DNA of 64,000 nt from Diploscapter coronatus (taxonomy: Eukaryota; Nematoda; Chromadorea; Rhabditida; Rhabditidae). Within the stretch, counting starts at the first letter, position 1. Every line of letters starts with the position of its first letter. Position numbers and translations under genes: made by a program. The stretch lies in assembly GCA_964036155.1 (NCBI GenBank), contig OZ038422.1, forward strand, positions 87,505,201 through 87,569,200. Reading direction: 5' to 3'. The notes under the pieces were generated by a model that was given only the letters and a program-made list of their open reading frames with translations, was not told the origin of the DNA and did no database searches. Positions 50,620 to 63,790 of this stretch are shown one piece after another.

Positions 50620-53496
50620 TTCTTCTTCAGTGTAATTTTCTATTTTCTTCGAGTATATAGGAGAATTATTTATGACTCGAATAAATATTAGTCGGCCGAG
50701 CGTTTTACGTAGAGAAAGAGGATAATCTTTTTATCATAATGTCTATTGTCCTTCGGAGATAAACAATACCTCAAAGATCCATTTCACAACTCATTTCTTA
50801 TGAAATGATGTAAATTTTTGCGTTTCTACTTGAAATTTTTATTTCGAAAGTCGGTGAGCCGAAAAATCGGTGGGGCGAATTTGCGCCCCCGAATTTTTCG
50901 TTCGGAACTGCGGCTTTTCGAGCAGCTCATTCCCTATTCTGGTCGAAACTTACCTTTCTTCGCCCAGACACTAAGACATTTGGAAGGAACGCCTCACCAA
51001 ATTTAGAGTTGAAATTTGGCAACTTTCGAAATTCTTTACTCAAATTGTTAATTTTATGATTTTAATTCGCAGCCAATTTTCCCTACTGGGAAATTGAACA
51101 TCAAAGAATAGGCGGAGCTAATTTGTGCGTCCCCCATATTTCAAACGTCAATACACACAAACCAAACAACCACTTTGCACTTTCTGATTCTCTTCTAATG
51201 ACATTGTCTCTCATCAAGGACTTTACCTTTTCAGAAATGCTTGTCTGGATCTGAATATTACTTACGTTTGTGGAATTTCAACTCCACCCTTCAAATTTGG
51301 TGAAGATCAGCTTTTTTCTAGCGCTAGTTGTCGAATTTAGTATTCTAACGTAAGGATTGCCATCTCTCTATATGCTATTATCTATTAGAAGCTGAGAGCG
51401 ACTAAATTACTCGCTTTCTTCATTTCATTTTTTATCTCTTTTATCCGCACCATGTTCCTTCTTTCCTTCCTTCTTCTTCTTCTTCATATATCCATTTATC
51501 ATGTGCTTTCAGGCATTTTTCCTCTCTTTCTCAAATATGGTCATATATTTCGAGCTTATTTTATGGTTATGCGAGAATTTCTCGCGTTCTCTCGCATTTC
51601 AGCGCTATTTTCCCACTCAACTTTTGTAGACGAAAGGCTAATTTCGCTAGTGTGTGAGTCAACAGACTACAAGGAGCCCGAATTCGCTGCTTATGAATTG
51701 AATTTCGTGCAAGGTCATAAATGTTTGATAGCCGAGGAATAAAAATGGAGATCCAGTACGGGACCGAACTCGTAGCGTTTCGCTCAATTAGGTCATCCTC
51801 AGAGCTCAAATCCTACCAGATTCTTTTCAATCCACTACGGCCTCCTACTCGTTCCCCCTTCGCCCGCCCATGAAATATGTGCGAAAAATTTCCCGGTCCA
51901 TTTCGTATTCTCCCCGAGCATTATTCACTTTTATGTGAGCATTCTCCAAGAAATTTGATTTTGCAATCCAACACATTGCAGTTCTACAGTAATTTGAGGA
52001 TATCTAAGGAATTTCATATATCCCGTCTTATCTTTGAGCTCTCAGAGGTCGATGTGTTTTGTGTGGATCTAATTTTCTGTGCAGCGGGGATTTTTGCGCT
52101 TCAAGTCGAGATTCATGCAAATTCAATTGTGCAAACACTTTAGGGCAATAGGGAAAACTCGCGTACTTCTGCCGAAATTCTCTGTCAAACTTGGACTAGA
52201 ATGCAGATTTTCTGGAATCTGAAATTTAACATCTTCTATCAGAATATAAGCTGCCTGGGTTTCATATATCCTTCAAACGTATCGACGAAGATTAGCTTTT
52301 CTTTCGAGACATTTACGAAGATCACCTTTTCCTGCATTGGAATTCCACATATTCGCCTTTCTCTGGGTTTATAGAGTTCGGGGCTTTGTCCTCTCTTCTC
52401 ATTAGAGCATTAGAGCTCTCTTTTCCGGGTGACTTTTCAAGTTGAGCTTTCTCACTTTCCCACGCACGTGGAGGTGAAGGGTGCCGAGATGCTTTTCAAA
52501 ATCGAGGTTTTATTTTCCTTTCGGAGCTCTTTTGTGCAGAATCTTCCAAACCCTCAAATCCCCCACTTCAGTTGCTTCAGGTCTTTTCCTCGGCAACTTT
52601 CACCTCGAAAAGTTGATCTTCATCGACAAATGCCAATTTCGTTATTCAAGTAAAAGTTCTCTATCCAAAACTTAATCCCAAGAAGTTGATCTTCATTTTT
52701 CCAAGGTTTTAATTCTATTAATTGCATCTGGTCCATTCTTGGTAGTTTGGTTCTTTGAAGAGGTGTAATTTTATAGAGCGACAAGCGAAGTTATTGGGTT
52801 ACCATAAAAATGATTGAAGTTTGGAATGGCGCGCTATTATTCAGAGAAAAATGCCCAAAGTCGCACGGGGATCGTCCGTCAAATAATCTTTCGGGAGACT
52901 TAATAACCTGGGAATATCTTCTATTTTTCCTAAAATTAAATCTAAATCATGAACGGTAAATAGTGACTTCGAGTAACCTCACATCAGAGGTCGATCGGTA
53001 CGTGAGATTTTTCTGTCGAAATAGTGCGAAAAAAGATGGAGAGAATCGCGCGAAGGTCCAGACTAAACAGTGTATGTAAGACAGGCACTTGAAATCTCAA
53101 GAGATATATGAAATTCCGGTAAATCCTCGAACCGTCTTTCTTTAGCCTTCTAGCAGCAATTGATGACTCTTGTGAATTATATTTTGACATTTCGACGGTC
53201 TAACGTCATATTTTGCGGACTTGGGATTTTTGTGATCTGATCATGAATGAGGCTTCTTCATTTCCTTTGCATGTGAAAAACGCTCGGAAATTGCGTGGCT
53301 TTAGGTTTTACTTTATCCCGGTATTTTCGACGAGTTTCCATAGAAATGAACATCTTTCTCGTTGAAATGTTTGGAATTCAGGTGGTAAACATATAGGTAA
53401 ATTTAGTTTCGGACTTAACAGCACGATATTGTCAAGGGCTCATTATTTGAGACTAAGTAAATAACATCTTTTTATACGCGGGAATTAGGGCGTTGC

Positions 53497-53632
53497 TCGC
53501 AGCAGACTTTCCACTATTATATCATATTCGAGGAGTGAGGTGGATGACTATTTGTGAATACGCAATGCACACTTTGCATATTCGAATTTGTGCACCAATT
53601 ATTTCGTCTCAAGTTATTGGTCATTGACAATA
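53497..53632 (+). mobile_element. Family B dispersed repeat, copy 2
   Basis: This block aligns with 11841-11976 over its full length (CGCAGCAGACTTTCC, CTATTATATCATATTCGAGG, TTTGCATATTCGAATTTGTG, TCTCAAGTTATTGGTCATTG). By eye the two copies are about 80% identical. Confidence 0.7.
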
Positions 53633-56600
53633 TCAGAAACACACTTTCCAAATTTCATTCGATATACCAAGGCAAATTCAGCTGCCTTCTTCTAATTATA
53701 CGGGGGGTGCTCGAAATGTTATAAATATCGTCATCTTTTAAATCTAGCTAATACTATTGGCTTTAGATGAAAAGTACAATATTCTCTCCGAACTCCACCA
53801 CTATAAACACTCATCTTTCTATTGTTTTTGATGGCAAAAATTTGCCGTCTCGCAATTTTTCGCGAAAACTTTTCTCCGAAGGTATTTGAGCAATAATTCT
53901 GGGGATCTGTCAACTTGTATTAGCGAAGAAATGCAGAGAAAGTAAAAGCTCGGAAGCAGGAATTTGCTTGCTTCGATTCATTATTTTAGATATTAGAGGT
54001 TCGCAAAAAACCTTTTCTTTTCAGCATAAAATTTATGAGTTTTTTTTTCGCATCTTTGCTTTTTCTAGTATTTCACCTACTCATGTTTCACTTCATCTAT
54101 CAACTTTCACGTACTAATTAATTCAATTTTGCAAAAGTTGCCTCGTGATTTTTTTCGATCTCTCAGATTGCAAGGCTTGTATATTCAGATAATGAGTAAC
54201 CTGAAGGCAATTAATAAAAGTAGTACCACTGCAGTTCGACGAATATACGCATATTTTGGATCAATTTAAATAGCAATAGCTTACCTATAGGGTATAGGGT
54301 AGGGATTTTGGGTAGTGGAATGGTGGAAATTCAAATTTTCAGCTTAGAAAATTCATATGATGATGATATTTTTTTATCGATTTTTATGGTACTACTTTTT
54401 TGAATTGCCACCCTGGAAGGAAGTAGAATTTTTATATGATGAAATGTGATCATCATTTCACTTTTTAACTCGATAATAATGTGTCAAATGCACAATGAAC
54501 TGCATAAGAAGTGTGTCGACTAAATTTAGAATGGCTGATCATTTTGCACTTTTGAACTGTGAAAATATCTGCTGCACACCTGGAAAAATCGCATTGGGAA
54601 ATCATCGTTTTCGTTTTATTTGATCGATATCAAAACCGAATGAGAAAATAAAATAGACGAAAATGGGGAATTTGAATGGCCAAAATTCGGAACGACTCAT
54701 TGCAACTGGGATAGCGAGCGATAGGGCTGTTTCAATAAAACCGCCTAGTCTGTTTCTTATTTCTTATTGTTTCACATTCTCTTTCATGACTCGGTGGATC
54801 CTCCTTTTCCCTAGTTTATATCCCCTTTTATCTTTGTCTCACCTTCTCTCGCTTTTTAGAGCTATTTTCCAACACGATTTGCTTCCTGCTTTTCAAACTT
54901 GTGAGTGAGAAACTCTTTTTGCGCGCACGATTTTTTCCAACAGAAACGTGACAAAATTCTATGGATTTTTCTGATTTTCGATTGATAAAATTTGTAGTTT
55001 TTGGCGTATTTTTTAATGCTCTAAGTTTAAACGAAAACCGAAAAAAATGACTGTGAGAGAATGCTAGCGAACTAGCGAAAGTGAGCACAAGTCTTTTCGC
55101 TCTAAACTCTAAGCTTAAAATCGGATGTCTTGAATTACTTCGATACTTCGAGTTTTCATTATTCGCCTAACGAATGTATATGACAAACATCGCCTGATAT
55201 GTTCACTTTAAATTCGCTAATTAATATATTTTATTTAATATTTAATTAATTTAATTATTCTATATCATTGGCTGAAATAGAAATTTGCACACGAATGTTC
55301 GGATTTTTGGACCTAAAAACGTTGCGCCTCAAACCCAATTAACTCAGTCTTCAAAAAGATTCTCTACAAATTCTACCCTATTTCAGATAACATTTTTGAA
55401 ACAACAGCTTCTCGCCTCATATATTTCATATATTATAGCCCATTAATTAATTTATTTATTACAATGTGTATTGCATTAATTAAACCTCGATATGAGATGA
55501 TTTTTACTCTCGGCTCTTATATTCTTCGTTTTAATTAGTATACAGCGAACATTGGAGTTCCCTAGTTAAAGTATTGGACTGGCGTCGATTCTATTTGCTT
55601 GGAAATTGAATTTATAAAAATTCCAAGATTTTAAATATCCCTATTTTTATCGCATAAAAATGTTGTGCATGTTCATTGACCTATGGAGGATTAGATTTGG
55701 AGGGACTTATAAGAGCTTATATACACCCCTATCTGAGATTCTAGATTGAGATATAAAAGATGAGAGGGGTATTAGGTAAACTTCAGATAGCCTTTTACTC
55801 TCTCTCTCTCACTTTTTCTTCCTTATAATCGAATTTATCACTTCTCTAGTCCGAGATTATTCAGAGTGTAGACTTAAATAGAGATCGAATCAAAGTTTAT
55901 CCCTCATTTCGAAACAAATATATAAAGTTGGATTTTATACATCTCTATAGTTTTTAGCTATAAAGTTGAATTTAAATGCCTTTATATTTTGATCTATTAC
56001 GATATTATTCGAAAATTCGCGAGTAGTGCTTAAATCAAGGTTGATGTTCTTGAAACAATGCTGCAATTGAGGTTTTGCGAGTTGTCATGACTCAATATCC
56101 CAATATCCAGGTATCTTTATCTCTTCTCCCCTTTCTCTCCCGGATTTCATATACCCCTCTTTATCCCTCATGCTTGTGAGGCTCATCTTTCTCTTTCACA
56201 CTAGGGCTATGTGCTGTGCGCTCTCAAAATTTCAGGCTTTTCCTCCATTCTCATCCTTCTTTTTGCCTTATGTCTTTTTCTCTACCCCTTGTCATGCTAT
56301 ACGTTCGTCAAAACGTTTCATATGCTATCGGAGCATATCAAATCTCGCGACATCCACTTTTATTCCCCATTCCCCACTCGTATTTAACCTCAGATCCGTC
56401 AATTATGATAAATCACTTCCTCTTTTCAGTTTAATCGTAAATACATTCGAGTTGAACGCTACAGTAATTGGTGCTCTATTATTCTCTATTTCTTGTAAGT
56501 CTAAAATTGATTAAGGCATTGGAGGCTTCATGATGTTGTTTTTAGTTGATTTTGAATGAGTTGACATCATGAAGTTTCCCCATATGATTATATTTTGTAA

Positions 56601-56642
56601 ATGTCATCAGATGATGCAATAATTTAATTACAGTATGTTTAA

Positions 56643-56729
56643 TGAGCACTCTCCATCTGGTGTACCCGGTGCGTCGTCGTCCAGGGATTCAGAATCTAGT
56701 CGCCTCGTCGTCGTTGGACGTCATCTGAA
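56643..56729 (+). promoter_or_regulatory. Upstream open reading frame in the putative ser-1-like 5' UTR
   Basis: ATG at 56643 begins a 28-codon frame (MSTLHLVYPVRRRPG...) ending TGA at 56729, out of frame with the main ATG at 56774. TTACAG at about 56631 could be the splice or trans-splice site that defines this leader. If transcribed, the frame would be expected to reduce main-frame initiation. This is inference. Confidence 0.3.
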
Positions 56730-56773
56730 TTCGACGAATTCCGCACGTCATCAGAATCGATAATTGATAACCG

Positions 56774-59700
56774 ATGAGCCAATGGAGTTTCCTGACGGTG
56801 CAGGTCCACATGACATCGTCCACTCAGGTAATATCTATGGCAACTACTCTATGGTGGAGGATGTCTTCCCCGCACTATTTCTTCCTATTCTCACCTTACT
56901 GCCCATTAATTAACTATAGACTCCGTCCTCCGTCATATAGTAGCTGCTAATATCTATTCATAATAAATTTAAAACTTGGATTAATATCAATTCCTCGATT
57001 AAAACGCCGAAATAAATTCATAGCTAGAATTGAAAGTTAAAAAGTTGACACTTAGTTAAAATCTAAAATAACTATGAACTACGAATGCGAATATGATTAC
57101 AGAGAGACACATTCAACGCCTTGGCACTACTATTCCTGCCTATTCTATGTCTAGTCGGTTTGATCGGTAAGATTATGTTCAATCATATTTGAATTCAAAC
57201 TAACTTGTGCTAATTTCTTCATAACTTTATCTATTAATTTAGTTTACAATTTAACTAAAATCTAAAATATGAAATTCTTGTATCAAATGATTCAAGCTAT
57301 CGATTTTGCCTGCAACTTTTCAATGGAATTCCATGAATTTTGTATGATCAGGCCTTTCCCCATCAAAAAGAGCAGTCTTCCAGTGTTTTAATAGTTCAAC
57401 GAATTCAAGGAATATTGACTTTTTTGGTTTTTTTCATTGAAATGCGCAATGTTTGCGTTCAAAATTCCCCGCCTGAGGTAATCACAATTCTCGTAGGAAG
57501 GAAAATAGAAAATCTAGCAATTTTTCCATATTTAAACTCATCTCACTGGAAAAGCTAAGAGATCAGGGTTAAATCATGCGACCAAACTTGAACTTTTTAA
57601 ACTTATGCGCAATTTAATTCTAGTTTCACAAAAATAGTATATCCTGTCGGCATCACTTGTTAAAAGCTGAGCTTCATTAATTTAACCTTGGTTCTCTTAT
57701 CTTTAACCTTGTCTCACTGGGAAAAGTGTCTAATCTTTCAGAGTTAAGCTTTATCTTATCTTGTTTTATCCTTTTTAAATCCGTTTCTAATTTGAGTGAG
57801 TAAAGTTGAATCGGAGGATATTCGTTTTCCGAAATTGGATTTACTTATAAATGTTGGGGGAGTCTTTTCTGTCTTCTGGTTGGCCTTTTTAGAGATTAGC
57901 TGGATATGTTCTTTTGAAAGAAAGGAAAGAAGGATATATGAAATCTGCTGCAAAGATATGAGGCCATTTGTTGAAGGCTAATAGTAAGAAAATGGGGTTC
58001 ATTCAATGTATTAACACAAATCGCATATAATGACAGAGTCATACAGTGACATAATGTGTCTGGGAGTAAAAAGGTCAAATTTTAAGAGTGAAAATTTAGG
58101 AAATGCCCTCGTATGCATAGCGATTTGGGCCGATAGACGACTTCACAATGTCACTAACTATTTCCTATTCTCTTTGGTGAGCGGATTTCATATTTCATGT
58201 ACCCGGATATATAAAACTCGTCTTTATCTTCAGGCTGTCGCCGATCTACTCGTCTGCTGCATCGTTATGCCGCTCAGCATTCTCGTCGAAGTCCGACATG
58301 GTAGAAATTTCATATATTCTTTTTTGGGGATTTTATATATTTTCTAAAATGCTCCATATATACTATTCGATAGCTTTATATACGTATCTTCTAAAAGATT
58401 TAAAAATCCTTCGTGTCTCTGAATTTTTCATGTGCCGAATTTCAAATTTAAATGCGACGCGCTCAATTTAATCACCGAAAAACATTTCTGCTGCATCATT
58501 TTTTGCAGGAAAAGTTCACATGTGCTGCTTTCGAGGGTTTTTACGCACGTTTCCAATCGAACATAACCGAATTTGGCCGGAAAATGCGTTGTTGTTGTTG
58601 CTGCTGCTGCTGCTGTGCAGTGAAGAAAAGTGGTCAAGCCCTCGAGAGTAAAATGAAGGAAAATCCACTAGATTATCGTAAAAGAGGATAAAATGAAGCC
58701 TAGAATGTAGCAATATATAGCATATCTGAAGTTTTAGAGAAGAAAATAATATGGAAATAAATCAAATTTCACATCTAGCATATAAGGGGATGAAAATTCT
58801 TTCGAGTCGACTATAGTTCTAAAGTTCTGACGTCACTAGAAACTTGGGAAACCCGAGATATCCCAGCCTGCAATGCACTGATCGGTCATTCTAACCTAAG
58901 CGGCATTTTTTGCCTTCACTTTATCATTTCTCTGCAACTGATATATGAGATATGGGACGACGACGACGACAAATGACAGAGCCTTTTGAAAGCGTTTGTT
59001 GGATAAGCAATCAAAAGAAGGGATCAAATATGAAACGTCGTATATAAACCGACAAAATTTGTCTATTCTTAATCATATATAATGATAAATTCTAAGACTT
59101 AAATGTGATGTGTCGCATATAAAACATTGTGCCCTCATATGTTTACCACATATCATTCAGGGGTGTGGACGTGGTCCGTGTCGCTCTGCCTTCTGTACGT
59201 CTATTCAGATGTATTTCTGTGCAGCGCATCGATTGTGCACATGTCCGTCATTTCGCTGGACAGATATCTGGGAATTTCTCAGCCACTCAGGACCAGAAAC
59301 AAGTCCAAAACTCTCATTCTAATCAAGGTATTTAATTGCCCAAATTGACATTTCTAATCACCTAATTAAGATAGTTGCCGTCTGGTTAATTACCCTACTG
59401 GTATCTTGTCCGATCGCGGTAATTGCGATCTATGACAATGAAAATATCCTGCAGAATAATAGCTGTGCGATATTCAGGTATTAATTATTCAGTTTAAATA
59501 TAGTTTCAAATAATAATTGTTACTTCAGCCGATACTACATAATCTACGGCTCTACGATGACATTTCTCATTCCATTTTGCATTATGGCTATCACATACGT
59601 TAGAACGACAGCTCTATTGAATAAACAGGCATCAATTCTAAGTCAGAAGGTAATATTAACTAACTAATTACCTAGCTGTCTCGACAATTACCTTAATTAT

Positions 59701-62700
59701 TATCAGGCGAATGATAAACTAAATGGTAATGGACTGAGAAGGACGATGCCTCACAGAAAATTAGGCTATGTTCGAACGAACAGTACTTCTACAGCCACAG
59801 GGTAATTAAATCAATTAATTCGTTCAATTAGGGCAATTGAATTTTTAATTATAGCTTTACAAGTGTCCCTACAGTGCAAAAATCTAGCAGTATTTCAAAC
59901 GGAGCTTTGAACAGTCATAAGCCTAGCGTGGTTACATATTCCAATGGGTTCAGGTATATATCTTAATTCTTAACTATTAGGGGATTTGATATCTGATATA
60001 TCCGCTTAAATCCAGATTTTCCAGGACATCTTCAGTTGGCGAAGTGGATGCTGATAAACTATTGCTTAGGAGCACTAGTCCAACAGGTTAATTAATATTA
60101 AGAACATTAAGCAAGCTGAATAAAACTAGCCCATGCACCAGTCTAAAAAATAAACAGTTTGCAATCTTTTAATTCCTAACTTTGAATAATTCATTAGATA
60201 CTACTTTTACTTATAGCCTTATTAAACTTATATGTCATTTAAGTAAAGTCGATAATAACGATTTTCAGTGAGTCTATTAAACAATCACAAGAAGTTGGAG
60301 AAGAAGACCTCGAAATCCACATTGAATAAGTGGAAGAACCGCACTTCGAACTATCTGACGAACATCGCCATGCGGGTCAGCAGAAGGAACTCGATTCAGG
60401 TTGAGCTTCAATCGTTTTAAGCCTTAGATCAGATTGTAGTCTTTCAAAGTTCATAGGATAATAGGATATCTATCTAAGTAAATAGAAATTTATGACCAAG
60501 ATACACATGTTACGTTCGTTATATTTACGTCACAGACAGTACATACTTGAAAGATCTGTTAAAAGTATTAGAAGTAACAAATTCAGAAAAAGGGTAATTT
60601 GTAAATGACAGAATGACGAAACGCTTTCTTGTAATTGGCAAAGTGATAGAATGCTCTTCTCCATACTATTTCTCCCTTCTCTTGCTCTCTAACACGACAT
60701 TCCGTCATTTACAGGTTGTCAAAACAGGTGATTTTTAGACCGCCAGTCAAGAACTAGCAAATGAACACAAGGCTACCAGAGTTCTGGCAGTCGTTTTCAT
60801 ATGCTTCTTCATATGTTGGACCCCGTTCTTCGTCGCCAATTTCATACAGGTAATTAAGTAGTAAATATTTAGTTACCTAATCGATTGTAGGGCTTTTGTG
60901 GGAATGCCTGCGATATACCCGCGTGGATGGGATCACTGTTCCTCTGGCTCGGATATATTTCAAGTATTTAATAACTTGCGTTAAAACTTGCATACGTTTA
61001 AACAATTAGGTACAATAAACCCAATAATTTATACGGTGTTCAACAAGCGATTCCGACAGGCCTTCGTTAGGATATTAAGGTTTTAAATTTGAATTAATTA
61101 AATTTACATAGTTAACGGTTTAAGATGTCAATGCTTGCATCCCCTCAGGGACCCTTATGCGTTATATTCAAGAAACTACACAACTACTATGATTCCCGAC
61201 ACATACACATGGTATGTCATTAGCAACTATTAACTCATTAGAAAATAACATAATATCTAACACGCTTTTTTAGATTTTCATTATCATAGATCTAGATTTT
61301 AACATTTACAATTAGTACTAATATATGTATACTTGAATTTAACATATCGCTTTCCCATAACTTACGTTAGATTCGACTAACTTTAAGTATTTGGCGCGAG
61401 TTTTGGATAGACTACTCTACTTTTCGCAATCTTGACTTTGTAAAATATTTAGTTAAAGTAGTTTGCGGAACAAAAACATAGCCAACCATTAATTTGTGTT
61501 ACTTTTCTCAACTTACCCCAAAGATTTGCTCAGTTCTTTGCACACCCTACCCAAATCCTGAAGTGAAGCATTCTCCTTCCAAACCTTAGGTTTTCATTCA
61601 TCAGGGCTAATTTACGACGACATTCGTGGAAATCAGAGGTTTTCCCTCGAGCTCACTTCTTGAATTAGAAAAAAACGAAAGATCAAAAATTGGAAAAATG
61701 CGGAAAATCATCGTTCAGTATGCTGAGTCTGTCTTGCGCCATAACGCATATGGCGCCAATGGTGAATAGGGAAGGCAATGTGGCCATCGCTGCGCCAACC
61801 CCACACCCACCTACGCCAATTTCTGCGCCGCCCAAGAGGTTATCACACAAACACACCCAAATGCAAGCAGTGCAAGGATATGACGACGTCCAAATGACAT
61901 TATGAGATGAAAATCTGAGTTATTAGTAGAGACAAAATACAGGATAAAATGCAAGGATTTATAATATAGGAAAGATAGATCATCAATCATGTCATAATGC
62001 CATTTTATATATGCCAGAGAGTATCGTAGCATTAGATGGAGCAAGACTAAGCAATGAGTTCATATATTAAGAAGTCTATTAAACCTGTCCCTTTAGAATC
62101 CGCTCTAATGATAAATAAGTACTCAAATTTAACGTTAGAGCAAATTTCAGAGGGATAGGGATAAATTGGGTAGACTTGATTAGTATATCGTTGTATGACA
62201 ATATAATGCATGTGTGTGCCACACAAAACCGTTTTACCGCTAGATATAATCAGCATAAATCCTCACTTGGTTGCATAACTCATCACTTAGATTCGATATA
62301 TTCACCTGGAACATCCATTTGAAGTGATATTAATAACGCCATGAATGCATATTTACACTTACCACAAGGGAATGCGACAGTGTGAAATTGTAAAGCCAGA
62401 ATGAAAGAGTGTCATTTCGATTAAAGACACTGGATGAAAATTGGGTTTTAGGTCGAATCACGACAGGGAACGTGGCGTGTCGATACACTACAAGGATGAG
62501 TCCAACGACACGACGACCAGTAGCTTCAGAAGGCAGGAAAGCGAAAGGCTGACGAAGACTGATAGCAAGAAGGTAAATAAATTAACGATAAATTATACAT
62601 TATAAAAATTTAATAAATCACAAAATATAAAGTAGAGAGATGTCAAATAAGGGTGGAAATAATATCCAAGCTTGAAAAATAACTGATAAAGGTTCGATCT

Positions 62701-63021
62701 TCATTATTTAACAATTAAAAAGATACTATATTAAATCATAAGATTTATAAAAAAAAAAAGATAAGCTATCAAATGATGATAAAAAAAATTCAGTCTTCTG
62801 TCCAAACCCTATCTCATTCGCCTCAACGGCCTCCTCCTTTGCCCTTGCCGCCATCAAGGACAGCTTCATCATCGAGAGCATCTTCTTTTCGGGGAACTTC
62901 TGCCAATTCGAGGGCCACAACCGAAGAAACTAGTGACGACGACAGGGTTAATGAGCAGAGACCTTTGATTCCGCCACGGCTACAGTCCCACAGTGCTCCA
63001 CAGCCTTACACGGTAATCTAA
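56774..63021 (+). CDS. ser-1: 5-HT2-class serotonin receptor (ser-1-like GPCR)
   Basis: More than ten exons (56774-56827, 57103-57166, 58100-58176, 58234-58300, 59161-59327, 59371-59477 and later, last 62797-63021) join in phase. Class A hallmarks: TM1 GNALVCIAIWA, TM2 AVADLLVCCIVMP, TM3 with the amine-binding Asp in LLYVYSDVFLCSASI and DRY in ISLDRYLGISQPL, TM5 GSTMTFLIPFCIM, TM6 ICFFICWTPFFVANF and TM7 LWLGYISSTINPIIYTVFN. The pattern CPIAVIAI after TM4 and EHKATRVLAVVF before TM6 is that of 5-HT2 receptors, which couple to Gq. A long Ser/Lys-rich third loop spans several small exons. The tail has a proline-rich PQRPPPLPLPP and ends T-V-I, a class I PDZ ligand; C. elegans SER-1 is reported to bind the PDZ protein MPZ-1 through its C-terminus. 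The start exon is short and least certain. Confidence 0.82.
56848..56945 (-). mobile_element. MITE family A, copy 2, in the first intron of the receptor gene
   Basis: Read on the minus strand, the ends GCAGCTACTATATGACGGAGG and CATCCTCCACCATAGAGTAG form the inverted repeat. The interior matches 8812-8911 (GTCTTCCCCGCACTA, TTAATTAACTATAGACTCCGTC). It lies about 20 bp after the donor of the first coding exon. Confidence 0.75.
58588..58616. repeat. Compound (GTT)n(GCT)n microsatellite
   Basis: Four GTT units are followed by five GCT units in a receptor-gene intron. The resulting poly-Cys and poly-Ala frames are not genes. Confidence 0.85.
60594..60718. mobile_element. MITE family C, copy 2, in the receptor gene
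   Basis: The left arm TTTGTAAATGACAGAATGACG and the right arm CGACATTCCGTCATTTACAGG are inverted repeats and match the ends at 32053-32174. The element ends about 20 bp before the acceptor of the TM6 exon. Confidence 0.7.
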
Positions 63022-63267
63022 ATATCGCGTTTTTGAAATTATATCAACAAAAATTTCGTGCATTCGTAAGAAAATGACTAAATCTACGAGGTGGTCACGA
63101 ATTATGGAAACATATTATTTTTCAAACAGGCCCTGGCAAAAGTACCATTAATGAAGTTAGGAAAATTTGATATTTTTGAAACTACAATACATGCACATTC
63201 CAAATATCTATTTATTATTTCATTTGCTATTCACTTTGTCATCAATTCCGCCACATTTGGCTATTTG

Positions 63268-63382
63268 AAAACTGTGAGACCACGAGACATAGGCGAAATA
63301 ATATAGGGCTAGGGTAGGGGTATGCGATGATAGGCTTTTTTCCTAAATTATTTCTCAATGTCTCGTAGTGTCGTGGTTTTCA
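63268..63382 (-). mobile_element. MITE family D, copy 2
   Basis: The ends GAAAACTGTGAGACCACGAG and TCTCGTAGTGTCGTGGTTTTC are inverted. The reverse complement aligns with 7322-7442, including the central ACCCCTACCCTAGCCC. Confidence 0.65.
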
Positions 63383-63545
63383 AGCTTCCTTTCAATATCA
63401 ATACATTATTTGCAAAAATGAATCAAAATATTGCGGGCCTTCTGCAACTTAGGCAGTTTACCAGAACGCATAAATTTGAAGCAAATGCTGACGGAGCTCA
63501 TAAAATATTTCATGAGATTATTTCTTTAACTTATATTAGGATATG

Positions 63546-63790
63546 ATCCCACGGTGCTTTGCTTTCTCTTTGCCTAGTTCGGTGAAGACCCCTTAAAAAT
63601 GACCAAAAAATCTAAAAAAAAGCGACTTTTCTTGAGTTATAATAAGTTTTTAAAAAATCTGTTTTGATCAAATTGAGCAAAATATTTTTAGAATATTTCA
63701 GAGAAAAATATTTTAAAAGTAATGATCGGGTGGAAAATTCTTTTCAATTTTTCAAAAAAAAGACACCGAACTGATCAAAGCACTGTGGAT
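63546..63790. mobile_element. Inverted-repeat element of about 245 bp
   Basis: TCCCACGGTGCTTTG...GTTCGGTG on the left pairs with CACCGAACTGATCAAAGCAC then TGTGGA on the right. The interior is A/T-rich with no coding frame. No second copy in the window. Confidence 0.6.

Larger units (their letters stand above)
48841..56773. other. Gene-poor region of about 8 kb
   Basis: I find no convincing exon chain. The longer open frames (49307-49528, 50046-50366, 51452-51742, 51877-52143, 56170-56514) lack splice support and family resemblance. Contents include a pair of related 38-bp units (49399-49436 and 49767-49804), a second pair near 50863 and 51107, a TA microsatellite (50599-50619), the family B repeat at 53497-53632 and very AT-rich tracts (55200-55270, 55440-55465). 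It may hold regulatory sequence for the receptor gene that follows. A possible 5' UTR exon with a 28-codon upstream frame begins near 56632. Confidence 0.45.

Noticed and set aside
58428..58713. Poly-Cys and poly-Ala frames in a receptor intron
   Set aside because: They arise from the GTT/GCT microsatellite and are removed by splicing of the receptor gene.
63091..63306. Frame starting ALAKVPLMKLGKFDIF after an AAACAG site, as a further receptor exon
   Set aside because: The preceding receptor exon reads straight to a stop at 63021 with a sensible PDZ-type end, and this frame has no similarity to receptor tails.
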